Shown piece after piece: positions 63,369 to 64,000 of a stretch of DNA of 64,000 bases. The first letter of the stretch is position 1, and each line of letters starts with the position of its first letter. Source of the DNA: Pyrocephalus nanus (Eukaryota > Chordata > Aves > Passeriformes > Tyrannidae); the NCBI GenBank assembly GCA_038380795.1, contig CM076267.1, positions 14,863,501 to 14,927,500 on the forward strand, written 5' to 3'. The notes beneath the pieces were generated by a model, which saw only the letters and a program-made list of their open reading frames with translations, did no database searches and was not told where the DNA came from. The position numbers and the translations under genes are program-made.

Positions 63369-63394
63369 ACTACATTCCCCAGTTCCCCGCGCGC
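63369..63394 (+). promoter_or_regulatory. ZNF143/THAP11-type (SBS) motif
   Basis: ACTACATTCCCCAG followed by TTCCCCGCGC matches the long ACTACAATTCCCAGCATGCNNNGCGC promoter motif in both its ACTACA and its GCGC parts. Confidence 0.75.
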
Positions 63395-63399
63395 TCCGC

Positions 63400-63520
63400 G
63401 CGCCGCTTCTATCTCCCGTCGTGCCGCGCGCTGTCAGTTGCTCGGTGCCGCCGGGCGGTGCGCGGGGGCTGCTGGGAGCTGTAGTCCCTCGGCGGGTCCC
63501 CGCGCTTCGCCCGCCGGCGG
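63400..63520 (+). other. Putative non-coding first exon, ends at splice donor 63521
   Basis: CCGGCGG precedes GTGAGC at 63521, a good plus-strand donor a little downstream of the ZNF143 pair. A short untranslated first exon starting near 63390-63430 would fit. The start is not determinable, and no ATG-initiated conserved frame is present. SMARCAL1 is the likely gene, from gene order only. Confidence 0.35.
63460..63485 (-). promoter_or_regulatory. Second ZNF143/THAP11-type motif, opposite strand
   Basis: On the minus strand it reads ACTACAGCTCCCAGCAGC followed by CCCCGCGC, a near-complete match to the same consensus. It is inverted relative to the copy at 63369, about 65 bp away. Confidence 0.8.
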
Positions 63521-63647
63521 GTGAGCGGGGGGCGGCGGAGCCCCCGGGGCCGGGCGGGCATCGCGGCGCGGCCCCCGCGCCCGGGGCCGGGCGGCAGTGC
63601 CGGGACCCCGCGGGGCGGCTGGGGGGATCCCTGGCGGCGGGGATGGC

Positions 63648-63663
63648 GGGGGGGGGGGGGGGG
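63648..63663 (+). repeat. 16-nt G homopolymer
   Basis: An uninterrupted run of 16 G lies within G-rich sequence just downstream of the putative donor. It has G-quadruplex potential and is prone to length error in sequencing. Confidence 0.95.
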
Positions 63664-64000
63664 CGCGGAGCGGGGCGCGGGCCGGGACCTTCGTGGAGTT
63701 TGGGACGGGAGCCTGCCCGGCGCGTGGGAGGGGACGGGCAGGGAGCGACCTCCCCTCTCCCAGGGTGGCGAGGAATGTACGGGAATGGAGGGCTGGAGGG
63801 CATGAAGCGGGGAGGAGATGCAGCGAGGCCGGCTCCTAGGAGATGTGGCGGGAGCCGCGTCTTCGCTTCTATCCATGTCCTGCGGGTCGACCTTTCTCGA
63901 GGCAGGAGCCGACTGCCCTTTGGGGTTCAGTACGTGTCTGCCATGCTTTTTTAGGTACGCAAAGAGCCGAAGGTGAACAGGGAGGATGGCCATCTTTCCA

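Larger units (their letters stand above)
63170..63800. promoter_or_regulatory. CpG-island promoter, probably of SMARCAL1
   Basis: CG dinucleotides are dense from about 63170 to 63800, with no TATA box and several ubiquitous-promoter motifs, a housekeeping architecture. In other amniotes SMARCAL1, the annealing helicase that restarts replication forks, lies on the strand opposite MARCHF4 and just beyond its 5' end. Gene order therefore points to SMARCAL1. No SMARCAL1 coding sequence was seen before the window ends, so the identity is inferred. Confidence 0.6.

Overview
The window is vertebrate nuclear DNA, almost certainly from a bird and probably a passerine. The evidence is several CR1 LINE fragments with the avian 3' tail (for example 106-637 and 62020-62970), a tRNA-Ile-derived SINE with a CR1-like tail at 1284-1416 that resembles the passerine family TguSINE1, degraded MIR-like fragments, and the near absence of coding sequence outside CpG islands.

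The one protein-coding segment I can identify confidently is the first coding exon of MARCHF4 (MARCH4), minus strand, 43456-43914. It encodes the first 153 residues of this membrane-bound RING-CH E3 ubiquitin ligase and ends at a clean GT splice donor, after only the first two zinc-binding cysteines of the RING-CH domain. No later exon was recognised to its left, so positions 1-43455 read as intron 1, running off the window. The exon lies in a CpG island (about 43370-44300). A second island (about 45640-46090), 1.7-2.2 kb upstream, is a candidate promoter and carries a bipartite REST/NRSF-like motif.

From about 46.1 to 61.3 kb is intergenic DNA with no gene I can support. It holds MIR remnants, simple repeats, an unusual 15-bp perfect inverted repeat at 52445-52558, and AT-rich segments that look like possible conserved non-coding elements. 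At 61345-62970 two CR1 segments lie in opposite orientation.

The right end (about 63170-63800) is a third CpG island, a TATA-less housekeeping-type promoter with two ZNF143-type ACTACA...CCCAG motifs in inverted orientation, a YY1-like site and a plausible plus-strand splice donor at 63521. In other amniotes the gene divergent from MARCHF4 is SMARCAL1 on the opposite strand, so this is probably the SMARCAL1 promoter and non-coding first exon. That assignment rests on gene order, not on coding sequence seen here.

I found no new biological system. The most useful leads are the candidate REST site and second promoter of MARCHF4, the inverted ZNF143 pair, the CR1 inversion structure, the SINE as a lineage marker, and the 52.4-kb hairpin.
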